6,857 bases of DNA from the NCBI GenBank assembly GCA_913031405.1, contig CAJWCX010000064.1, positions 1 to 6,857 of the forward strand. Direction: 5' to 3'. This document shows, piece after piece, positions 1 to 5,509 of this stretch; the first letter of the stretch is position 1, and every line of letters begins with the position of its first letter. The notes under the pieces were generated by a model that saw only the letters and a list, made by a program, of their open reading frames with translations, did no database searches and was not told where the DNA came from. Source of the DNA: an uncultured Flavobacteriales bacterium (GTDB taxonomy: Bacteria; Bacteroidota; Bacteroidia; Flavobacteriales_D; Crocinitomicaceae). A program made the translations under genes and the position numbers.

Positions 1-908
1 GCATTTAAGTCAAATGTAGCATTGAAGCATACAGGACATGTATTAGAGGCCTCGACTGTGCAACTGCATAGTGGGTCATTTGCAGGCAAAACCGTTACGG
101 TCACGTCCGTGGTGCCGACAGCGGTGATTCCACTACCCAGGTCTTCAGTAGCTGTTACAGTATATACGGAAGTGATGGCAGGTGACACCGTTATAGAGGA
201 ACCTGTTAAGCCTCCTGGTTCCCACTCGTATGTAATCGCACCGGTTGATCCAGGAACTGAGGCGGTAAGTGTGGCATCATCTCCTGGGCAAATGGTCACG
301 TCATCGGCATCTACAATGAGAACAGAAGTACAACTCACATCGGCAGAGCCGAAAAAATTGAGTGGAAGATTGGTTGATTGACTGCTATAGTTTGAAAGAC
401 AAATTAAATATTGTTCACCTGCAATAACAGGGAGTCCTGGCTCAAAATTTCCAGAAGAACCTCCGGGAGGAAGGTTATCGGCTACACCCGTAAAATTTTC
501 ACAAGGTGCATTCCAATTACATCTTACTGGAGGTAAAACATCGTTAATGATATCATCACAAGCAGAAGGGTTGTAAGGCCACATGATCCAGTCCAAACAA
601 CCGAAACCGCCAGAAGCCCCAAAAGAAAACTCAAGGGTTCCAGTGCTAGCAATATTTACGACCATCCATGTGCTGTTTAATTCACCTGACAATAGACAGC
701 CTGAATTTGACGATGCAGGGTTGGTGCTTGGGTTCGATACTACGCTAAAGAATAGTTCATCAATTGCACCGGAACCACTTGGGTCAATGGCAAAAGTAGC
801 ATCTGTACAAATATTAACAGCGTCAACGCAGTCACTGGCTGTAGTAAACTGGCCTGAAACAGGTGGGCTAGCAAGCAAGAATAATGATAAAAATAAGCGA
901 AAATTCAC
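1..908 (-). CDS. Secreted Cys-rich beta-sandwich/Ig-like protein, N-terminal part (cut by window edge)
   Basis: Partial gene: 302 codons are open with no stop from a GTG at 908-906 to the left edge; the C-terminus is missing. An in-frame TAA at 920-918 limits the start, and GTG is the only standard start codon before the hydrophobic stretch. Residues 1-20 form a signal peptide (NFR, then LFLSLFLLAS, likely cleavage after VSGQ at 20). Residues about 25-193 look like a beta-sandwich domain seen at the N-terminus of many Bacteroidota surface proteins: paired cysteines (C27, C34), STWMVVNI (79-86), GTLEFSF (90-96), CLDWIMWPYN (104-113) and AGEQYLICLSNYS (163-175). Residues about 196-275 resemble an Ig/PKD-like repeat (ICPGDDATLTA, YEWEPGG, VYTVTATED). 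Fourteen cysteines are visible, ending in C-x-C-x7-C-x2-C (281-294). The family is known for adhesins and type IX secretion clients, but the sorting domain would lie outside the window, so that export route is inference. It starts 55 bases after the small membrane gene on the same strand and no promoter is evident between them. Confidence 0.8.
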   Translation of the reverse strand, partial: MNFRLFLSLFLLASPPVSGQFTTASDCVDAVNICTDATFAIDPSGSGAIDELFFSVVSNPSTNPASSNSGCLLSGELNSTWMVVNIASTGTLEFSFGASGGFGCLDWIMWPYNPSACDDIINDVLPPVRCNWNAPCENFTGVADNLPPGGSSGNFEPGLPVIAGEQYLICLSNYSSQSTNLPLNFFGSADVSCTSVLIVDADDVTICPGDDATLTASVPGSTGAITYEWEPGGLTGSSITVSPAITSVYTVTATEDLGSGITAVGTTDVTVTVLPANDPLCSCTVEASNTCPVCFNATFDLN

Positions 909-963
909 AACACGTATTTATGTGTAAACGAGGACTTTGGTTTGGAGTTGCTCATTGTAGAGT

Positions 964-1197
964 TTATTTGAGCTGAGATTTATTTGATCCTTCTTTGTAC
1001 CATTCTTCCGCATCTTTAATCTCTGCGGGGACATCAGCCAGTCCATTCAGTCTGTTTTGAACGGTCATCCAATAACAGAGGCCTCCAAAGATCAGTAAAA
1101 TGAAAGCAAAATTAACCATATTACCAATTAACTCGAAGATTTGAAAAGTCCATTGAAAAACATCAGCAATTAAAAAGAAATAGTCTGTGGCACTCAT
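964..1197 (-). CDS. Small single-span inner-membrane protein, 77 aa, function unknown
   Basis: The product is 77 residues from the ATG at 1197-1195. It has an amphipathic, aromatic N-terminus (ATDYFFLIADVFQWTFQIF), one clear membrane span at about residues 24-44 (IGNMVNFAFILLIFGGLCYWM), and a charged tail (residues 55-77, including EIKDAEEWYKEG). The layout, with F-E-x-x-x-N-x-x-N before the helix and YWM at its end, resembles small Bacteroidota membrane proteins sometimes mislabelled as uracil phosphoribosyltransferase (I recall DUF6341, not checked); no enzyme motif is present. A GTG at 1263 in the same frame would add 22 residues (SFEFCFHLLNAFLCRQSNIFH) and overlap the end of rnc by 11 bases. 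I prefer the ATG because the extra residues are unlike the family pattern and a candidate promoter lies within that extension. The product may act next to the membrane as a partner or anchor; the sequence does not say of what. Confidence 0.65.
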   Translation of the reverse strand: MSATDYFFLIADVFQWTFQIFELIGNMVNFAFILLIFGGLCYWMTVQNRLNGLADVPAEIKDAEEWYKEGSNKSQLK

Positions 1198-1219
1198 ATG
1201 GAATATATTGGATTGTCTA

Positions 1220-1250
1220 CAAAGAAAAGCATTTAAAAGATGAAAACAAA
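1220..1250 (-). promoter_or_regulatory. Candidate Bacteroidota-type promoter for the small membrane gene
   Basis: Read on the minus strand, TTTG (1250-1247) is followed after 19 bases by TTTCTTTG (1227-1220), which matches the Bacteroidota -7 consensus TAnnTTTG at five of its six fixed positions and has the usual -33 to -7 spacing. A start near 1214 would leave a leader of about 17 bases before the ATG at 1197. The first box overlaps the last bases of rnc. The same pair of boxes with the same spacing occurs upstream of acpP. Prediction from pattern only; T-rich DNA can give such matches by chance. Confidence 0.3.
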
Positions 1251-1252
1251 AT

Positions 1253-1957
1253 TCAAAGCTCACCTAATAATTCAAAGGTTTCTTTTGAGGCATTTTGTTC
1301 AGCAACCTTTTTAGATTTACCCTTTCCTTGCCCATAGTCCTGGTTATTGATTTGGGTGAGAATGATATACTCCCACTGACCATTTTCGTGTTGCTCTGAG
1401 ATGAGTTTAAACTTAAGCTTTAGCTTTTTTCTCTGACACCAAATGTAGAGCTTAGATTTAAAATCGATTTCTTCTTCCAGCAGGGTATTGAAGTCGAGGT
1501 AATTTTTGAAAACATACTCCTGAAGAACTTTTTTTGTTTTATCGTATCCTCCATCTAAATATATCGCACCCACCAAAGCTTCAAATGCATTTCCTTCTAG
1601 TGTGGCCAAGTTAATGCTCCGACTTTTGTTGTACAATAGAACATCTCGAATACCAATATCTTCTCCCAGTTTACTCAGATTCTTTCTATTTACAATTTTG
1701 GATTTAAGCTTTGTTAAAGATCCTTCATTGTTTTCTGGAAATTTTAAAAAAAGATATTCTGCCGTTATAGAATCCAATATGGCATCTCCCAAAAACTCAA
1801 GCCTTTCATTGGAATATCCGTGATCATGTGAATTATGATAAGATCGGTGTGTGATTGCTTTTTGAAAATAAAGAAGGCTCTTTGGTTTATATCCAAATTT
1901 ATTGAGAATGAAACGAAAGAGCTTAAGTTCACCCTCTGTTTTTTTATTTCTAAACAA
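1253..1957 (-). CDS. rnc: Ribonuclease III
   Basis: RNase III cleaves double-stranded RNA in the cytoplasm, for example in rRNA precursors. The 234-residue product has the usual length and two domains. The nuclease domain (about residues 10-155) carries the signature NERLEFLGD (50-58), with E54 and D58 as metal ligands, and a second catalytic segment EGNAFEALVGAIYLDGG (121-137) containing E126. The double-stranded-RNA-binding domain follows at about 164-234, ending in GQGKGKSKKVAEQNASKETFELLG. Two oddities stand out. The position matching E. coli D114 is N123. The protein contains no internal Met and no ATG or GTG start: the frame is open from a TAA at 1993-1991, and TTG at 1957 is the only standard start before the conserved region. 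CTG (1969) or ATT (1972) could give a slightly longer N-terminus beginning near LKIPLFRN. The gene begins 16 bases after the fabF stop, so translation may be coupled to fabF. The acpP-fabF-rnc order is common in Bacteroidota. Confidence 0.95.
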   Translation of the reverse strand: MFRNKKTEGELKLFRFILNKFGYKPKSLLYFQKAITHRSYHNSHDHGYSNERLEFLGDAILDSITAEYLFLKFPENNEGSLTKLKSKIVNRKNLSKLGEDIGIRDVLLYNKSRSINLATLEGNAFEALVGAIYLDGGYDKTKKVLQEYVFKNYLDFNTLLEEEIDFKSKLYIWCQRKKLKLKFKLISEQHENGQWEYIILTQINNQDYGQGKGKSKKVAEQNASKETFELLGEL

Positions 1958-1973
1958 AGGTATTTTCAGAATA

Positions 1974-3227
1974 CTAAGGCTTAAATTTCTTTAAAATGAT
2001 ACTGGTGTTGTGTCCACCAAACCCAAACGTATTTGACAAAGCAATATTTACTGTTTTTTCTTGGGCTTCATTGAAGGTGAGGTTCAGTTTGGGGTCTAGA
2101 GCTGGATCATCAGTGAAGTGATTAATGGTTGGAGGAACAATATCCTCACTTACAGACATTACACAGGCTATAGCCTCAATAGCTCCAGCAGCTCCCAATA
2201 AATGTCCTGTCATTGATTTTGTCGAGCTAATATTAAGGTTATAGGCCTCATCGCCAAAGACAGATTGAATGGCTTTTACTTCCGCCACATCACCTAAAGG
2301 AGTTGATGTTCCATGAACATTAATGTAGTCTACTTCACTTGTTTCTATCTGCGCATCGTCAATGGCGGATAACATGGTGTTTTTAGCACCCAGCCCATCA
2401 GGATGGGGAGCGGTCATGTGGTAGGCATCTCCGGACATCCCACCACCTATAATTTCCGCATAAATTTTGGCCCCTCTCTTTTTAGCGTGATTGTACTCTT
2501 CAAGAATAAGGGCACCGGCTCCTTCTCCCAAAACAAAACCATCACGGTCTAAGTCAAAAGGTCGTGATGCCGTTTCTGGGGAATCGTTTCGAGTTGAAAG
2601 TGCCCTGAGGGCGTTGAATCCACCCATACCCATTTCATTAACCCCTGCTTCGGATCCTCCAGATACAATGGCATCTGCTTTTCCAAGTCGAATAAGATTA
2701 AAAGAATCTATTAAGGCATTAGTGGCAGACGCACAAGCGGATACTGTAACATAATTGGGTCCTCTTAATCCGTTTTTAATTGAGATTTGCCCAGCCGCAA
2801 TATCAGCAATCATTTTAGGAATAAAGAAAGGATTAAATCTAGGTGTTCCATCTCCACTGAAGAAGTTTTGTGCTTCATCTTGGAATGTTTTGAGTCCTCC
2901 TATTCCAGAACCCCAAATGACACCGATTCGGTCCGGATTTGGGTTAGCGTCCATAAGCCCTGAGTCCGCTATGGCTTCATCAGATGAAACCATTGCATAC
3001 TGGGTGAATTGGTCCATCTTGCGAGACTCTTTTCGGTCGATAAAATCTGCAACAACGAAATTTTTCACCTCACAAGCGAATTGTGTTTTGAACAACGAAG
3101 CATCGAATTGTTGTATGGGAGCAGCACCACTGATCCCGTTCATCAGCCCTTTCCAATATTCATCTTTGGAATTACCTATAGGGGTTAATGCACCCAAACC
3201 GGTAACAACAACTCTTTTTAACTGCAT
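1974..3227 (-). CDS. fabF: 3-oxoacyl-[acyl-carrier-protein] synthase II (KAS II)
   Basis: FabF condenses malonyl-ACP with a growing acyl-ACP, releasing CO2, in cytoplasmic type II fatty acid elongation; in the family it is also the enzyme that extends unsaturated chains. At 417 residues it has the family's normal length. The thiolase fold is complete: N-terminal KRVVVTGLGALTPIG (4-18), nucleophile C165 in VSACASATNAL, H305 in NVHGTSTPLGD, K337 and H342 in TKSMTGHLLGAAGA, and the glycine-rich C-terminal NTFGFGGHNTS. The Cys-His-His triad separates it from FabH, and its neighbour AcpP supplies the carrier. It starts with ATG 22 bases after the acpP stop and ends 16 bases before rnc, so these three genes probably form one transcript. 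FabB is the main alternative name, but length, motifs and position beside acpP favour FabF. Confidence 0.97.
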   Translation of the reverse strand: MQLKRVVVTGLGALTPIGNSKDEYWKGLMNGISGAAPIQQFDASLFKTQFACEVKNFVVADFIDRKESRKMDQFTQYAMVSSDEAIADSGLMDANPNPDRIGVIWGSGIGGLKTFQDEAQNFFSGDGTPRFNPFFIPKMIADIAAGQISIKNGLRGPNYVTVSACASATNALIDSFNLIRLGKADAIVSGGSEAGVNEMGMGGFNALRALSTRNDSPETASRPFDLDRDGFVLGEGAGALILEEYNHAKKRGAKIYAEIIGGGMSGDAYHMTAPHPDGLGAKNTMLSAIDDAQIETSEVDYINVHGTSTPLGDVAEVKAIQSVFGDEAYNLNISSTKSMTGHLLGAAGAIEAIACVMSVSEDIVPPTINHFTDDPALDPKLNLTFNEAQEKTVNIALSNTFGFGGHNTSIILKKFKP

Positions 3228-3249
3228 AAGCTCCGTCTAGTTAGGCTTC

Positions 3250-3486
3250 TTATTTAGCGTTTTCTGCAATATAGTCTATTGCATCTCCAACAGTTTGAAT
3301 TCCTTCAGCTTTGTCGTCTGGAATTGAGATATTAAATTGCTTCTCGAATTCCATGATTAATTCAACTGTGTCTAGGGAATCAGCCCCTAAATCATTCGTG
3401 AAGCTTGCTTCGTTTGCAACTTCGCTTTCTTCAACATTAAGTTTGTCAACAATAATTGCAACAACTTTATCTCTGATTTCTGACAT
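3250..3486 (-). CDS. acpP: Acyl carrier protein
   Basis: A 78-residue acidic carrier protein. S37 in DLGADSLDTVEL is the site where 4'-phosphopantetheine is attached by AcpS; the acyl chain is then carried as a thioester to the fatty acid synthesis enzymes. Helix I (about 3-16), the DSL motif at the start of helix II (36-50, VELIMEFEKQF), and helix IV (about 65-76, VGDAIDYIAENA) are all present, so the fold is complete. It is the first gene of the minus-strand cluster with fabF and rnc and begins with ATG at 3486. The bases just upstream are A/T-rich with no Shine-Dalgarno sequence, as usual in Bacteroidota. A candidate promoter lies about 30 bases upstream. Confidence 0.98.
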   Translation of the reverse strand: MSEIRDKVVAIIVDKLNVEESEVANEASFTNDLGADSLDTVELIMEFEKQFNISIPDDKAEGIQTVGDAIDYIAENAK

Positions 3487-3515
3487 CTTTAAAAATTTTT
3501 AGTTTATTATGTTTG

Positions 3516-3546
3516 CAAAGAAAAAAACAAACCATCAAATAACAAA
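3516..3546 (-). promoter_or_regulatory. Candidate promoter of acpP-fabF-rnc
   Basis: On the minus strand TTTG (3546-3543) is followed after 19 bases by TTTCTTTG (3523-3516), matching TAnnTTTG except for T in place of A at the second position. A start near 3509 would give a leader of about 23 bases to the acpP ATG. It lies in the gap between acpP and the divergent purN. Spacing and box sequences equal those of the candidate in front of the small membrane gene. Pattern match only. Confidence 0.4.
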
Positions 3547-3607
3547 ATAAATCGCAATTATTTATCAACGCTAGACTTTTAATGAGGACCATTTCAAGCT
3601 GAATATT

Positions 3608-3615
3608 TACCTTTG
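3608..3615 (+). promoter_or_regulatory. Candidate -7 box of purN
   Basis: TACCTTTG fits the Bacteroidota -7 consensus TAnnTTTG at every fixed position and lies 14 bases before the purN ATG at 3630. Transcription from about 3621 would leave a very short leader. No TTTG is found at the expected distance upstream, so the -33 element is weak or absent. The site is about 60 bases from the acpP -33 box, so the two promoters are back to back without overlapping. Confidence 0.4.
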
Positions 3616-3629
3616 ATTTTTTAAATGAG

Positions 3630-4199
3630 ATGAAAAAAATGGCCGTTTTTATTTCCGGAACAGGATCAAATGCTCAGCGCATAATAAACCGTTTTTCCGG
3701 ACATGATCAAATTCATGTTTTGTGTTTGGTTTCAACCAGGCCTAATATAGAGATAGCTAAAACTTGTAAGGAGTTGAATGTGAATTATATCGAGAGTAGC
3801 TTCAGTGAATCAGAGCATGAAGGAATCCTGGAACAACTGGAAAAATTGGCTATCGAGTGGGTTGTACTTGCTGGGTTTTTAAAAAAAATACCTCAGGCTA
3901 TGCTGAAACAATTCCCCAAAAGAATCATCAATTTGCACCCATCACTATTGCCTAAGTTTGGTGGGAAGGGCATGTATGGAATGCACGTGCACCGAGCCGT
4001 TATAGAGGCCAATGAAAAGGAGTCGGGAATAACCATTCATTATGTAAACGAGAATTACGACGAGGGAAAGATTATCACGCAAATAAAAACACCTGTATAC
4101 ACTTCAGATGACGCTACCAGCTTATTTGAAAGAATTCGACAACTAGAAGCTGATCATTTTCCTCGCGTTGTCGAGCAAGAAGTGATTAAAAACGGATAA
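3630..4199 (+). CDS. purN: Phosphoribosylglycinamide formyltransferase (10-formyl-THF dependent)
   Basis: PurN transfers the formyl group of 10-formyltetrahydrofolate to glycinamide ribonucleotide, the third step of purine synthesis, in the cytoplasm. The 189-residue product shows the phosphate-binding loop SGTGSN (9-14), the VVLAGFLKKI segment (78-87), the catalytic Asn and His in INLHPSLLPKFGG (N101, H103), and the catalytic Asp in YDEGKII (D144). These match N106, H108 and D144 of E. coli PurN. Compared with the E. coli enzyme as I recall it, there are about five extra residues after HPSLLPKF (GGKGM) and a shorter C-terminus; this looks like a lineage variant rather than damage. ATG at 3630 is used; an ATG three codons on (3639) is possible and would remove only MKK. 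The gene is divergent from acpP and convergent with kynU, whose stop codon is one base away. Confidence 0.95.
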   Translation: MKKMAVFISGTGSNAQRIINRFSGHDQIHVLCLVSTRPNIEIAKTCKELNVNYIESSFSESEHEGILEQLEKLAIEWVVLAGFLKKIPQAMLKQFPKRIINLHPSLLPKFGGKGMYGMHVHRAVIEANEKESGITIHYVNENYDEGKIITQIKTPVYTSDDATSLFERIRQLEADHFPRVVEQEVIKNG

Positions 4200-4200
4200 A

Positions 4201-5466
4201 TCATTCAAATTTATTGATGATGTCAACAAAATGCCAGCAGTCCTCATAAGAAACGTATAGTGGAGCAGGAGCAACACGAATGACGTTTGGTTCCCTCCAA
4301 TCAGCGATAACTCCAGCCTCTGTTAATCGATCAAACATTTGTTTACCGTCTTTTTTGAATAAAATGGAAAGCTGAGATCCACGTTCTTTAGGGTTTTTTG
4401 GCGTAATGACTTCTAAGATTTCGCCTTTTTTGACATTGAGTTCTTCCAAAAGGAATTCCAAATAGGCTGTAATCACATCTCTTTTTTCACCAATGCGATC
4501 CATTCCAGCTTCCTGAAATATTTTAAGAGACGACAAATGAGCAGCCATTCCGAGCACGGGGGCGTTACTTAATTGCCATCCTTCAGCTCCTTTAATGGGA
4601 TAGAATTCATCCTCCATGAAAAAGCGTTTTTCTTTATCGTGTCCCCACCATCCAGCAAAACGAGGAAGGCTTGTATCTTCAGCGTGTTTTTCATGGACAA
4701 AAAGCCCCGAAACACCACCTGGAGACGAGTTTAAATATTTGTAGCTGCACCACATGGCAAAATCCACACCCCAGTCGTGAAGCTTTAAATTCACATTTCC
4801 TGCAGCGTGTGCAAGGTCAAAACCAACGCGTGCTCCAACTTTATGCCCCGCCGCAGTTATTTCTTTAAGGTTGAAAAATTGGCCAGTATAGTAATTCACT
4901 CCACCAATAAAAACCAGTGCAATTTCGTCTTTATGTTTATCGATTGTAGCGATGATGTCCTCGTGTCGAATCGTGTGCTCCCCATCGCGAGGTTCAACTT
5001 CAATTAAATCCTCTCTGGCACATCCGTGAAATTTGAGTTGGGATTGTAGGGCATATTGATCACTTGGAAAGGCCTTTTTCTCGCAAATAATTTTTTTTCT
5101 TATCCCTGTTGGCTGATAAAAAGAAACCAATAAAAGGTGAATGTTGGTGGTTAGGGAATGGGTAATGACGGTTTCAATTTCTTTTGCGCCCACAATATTT
5201 GCCGCCATAGCTGTGAGCTCTTCGTGGTAACTGTACCATGGCCTCCTTGACATAAAGTGTCCATCCACTCCGTACTTTGCCCAATCGTCTAGCTCTTCAT
5301 TGACTACAAGTCTTGTTGTTTTCGGTTGAAGGCCCAAAGAGTTTCCGGTAAAGTAACGGATCTGTTTTTGATGAAATGACGGGAAAATAAATTGTTCCCT
5401 AAAGTCTTTTAAAGGGTCTTGCTGATCCATTTCTTTCGCGAAAGACAAAGAAGTTTCGAAAGTCAT
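4201..5466 (-). CDS. kynU: Kynureninase
   Basis: KynU is a PLP enzyme that cleaves L-kynurenine to anthranilate and alanine, and 3-hydroxykynurenine to 3-hydroxyanthranilate, in tryptophan breakdown; the latter product leads to quinolinate and NAD in bacteria that have the full pathway. The 421-residue length is typical. Visible features are the N-terminal YFTGNSLGLQP (38-48), the substrate-side HFMSRRPWYSYHE (70-82), the SLTTNIHLLL segment (104-113), the PLP ring-contact D217 with H220 in FDLAHAAGN, the Schiff-base lysine K243 in WCSYKYLNSSPGG, and GWWGH (272-276). All key residues are present. The other pathway genes (tryptophan dioxygenase, kynurenine 3-monooxygenase, 3-hydroxyanthranilate dioxygenase) are not in the window, so whether the product serves NAD synthesis or catabolism is open. 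It starts with ATG at 5466, divergent from hemL with a 43-base gap, and abuts purN tail to tail. Confidence 0.96.
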   Translation of the reverse strand: MTFETSLSFAKEMDQQDPLKDFREQFIFPSFHQKQIRYFTGNSLGLQPKTTRLVVNEELDDWAKYGVDGHFMSRRPWYSYHEELTAMAANIVGAKEIETVITHSLTTNIHLLLVSFYQPTGIRKKIICEKKAFPSDQYALQSQLKFHGCAREDLIEVEPRDGEHTIRHEDIIATIDKHKDEIALVFIGGVNYYTGQFFNLKEITAAGHKVGARVGFDLAHAAGNVNLKLHDWGVDFAMWCSYKYLNSSPGGVSGLFVHEKHAEDTSLPRFAGWWGHDKEKRFFMEDEFYPIKGAEGWQLSNAPVLGMAAHLSSLKIFQEAGMDRIGEKRDVITAYLEFLLEELNVKKGEILEVITPKNPKERGSQLSILFKKDGKQMFDRLTEAGVIADWREPNVIRVAPAPLYVSYEDCWHFVDIINKFE

Positions 5467-5482
5467 AAGTTCTTTAAATTGC

Positions 5483-5490
5483 TAATTTTG
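5483..5490 (+). promoter_or_regulatory. Candidate -7 box of hemL
   Basis: TAATTTTG matches TAnnTTTG at all fixed positions and lies 19 bases before the hemL ATG (5510). Transcription would begin near 5497, inside the -7 box of the opposing kynU promoter. No good TTTG is seen at the usual -33 distance; the region that would hold it lies at the start of kynU. Confidence 0.45.
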
Positions 5491-5499
5491 TGGCACAAA
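5487..5499. repeat. 13-base inverted repeat between kynU and hemL
   Basis: TTTGTG (5487-5492), a central G, then CACAAA (5494-5499) form a perfect six-base inverted repeat. Four bases of each arm belong to the TTTG ends of the two facing -7 boxes, so part of the symmetry follows from the promoter arrangement; the inner TG/CA pairs are extra. It could bind a dimeric regulator acting on both genes, but no known operator is recognised. Confidence 0.4.
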
Positions 5500-5503
5500 T
5501 ATA
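5496..5503 (-). promoter_or_regulatory. Candidate -7 box of kynU
   Basis: On the minus strand TATATTTG (5503-5496) matches TAnnTTTG at all fixed positions, 29 bases before the kynU ATG (5466). Transcription would begin near 5489, inside the hemL -7 box. Any -33 element would lie within the first codons of hemL, where no clear TTTG is found. Confidence 0.45.
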
Positions 5504-5509
5504 AGGATA

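Noticed and set aside
22..927. Two plus-strand open frames (22-381 and 583-927) opposite the secreted protein gene
   Set aside because: The minus strand has one uninterrupted 302-codon frame with a signal peptide and ordered domains. The plus-strand frames are broken, resemble no family and lack an upstream signal.
909..963. Promoter or terminator between the small membrane gene and the secreted protein gene
   Set aside because: No TAnnTTTG box with a spaced TTTG and no stable hairpin is visible in the 55 bases; co-transcription is as likely.
2491..3240. Plus-strand open frames (2491-2754 and 2755-3240) opposite fabF
   Set aside because: They are the antisense of a fully conserved fabF; their Ser/Pro-rich translations are typical of shadow frames.
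3547..3565. ATAAAT-N7-ATTTAT inverted repeat between acpP and purN
   Set aside because: The arms are six A/T-only bases in very A/T-rich DNA, so chance is a sufficient explanation. It would matter only if conserved in relatives, since it touches the acpP -33 box.
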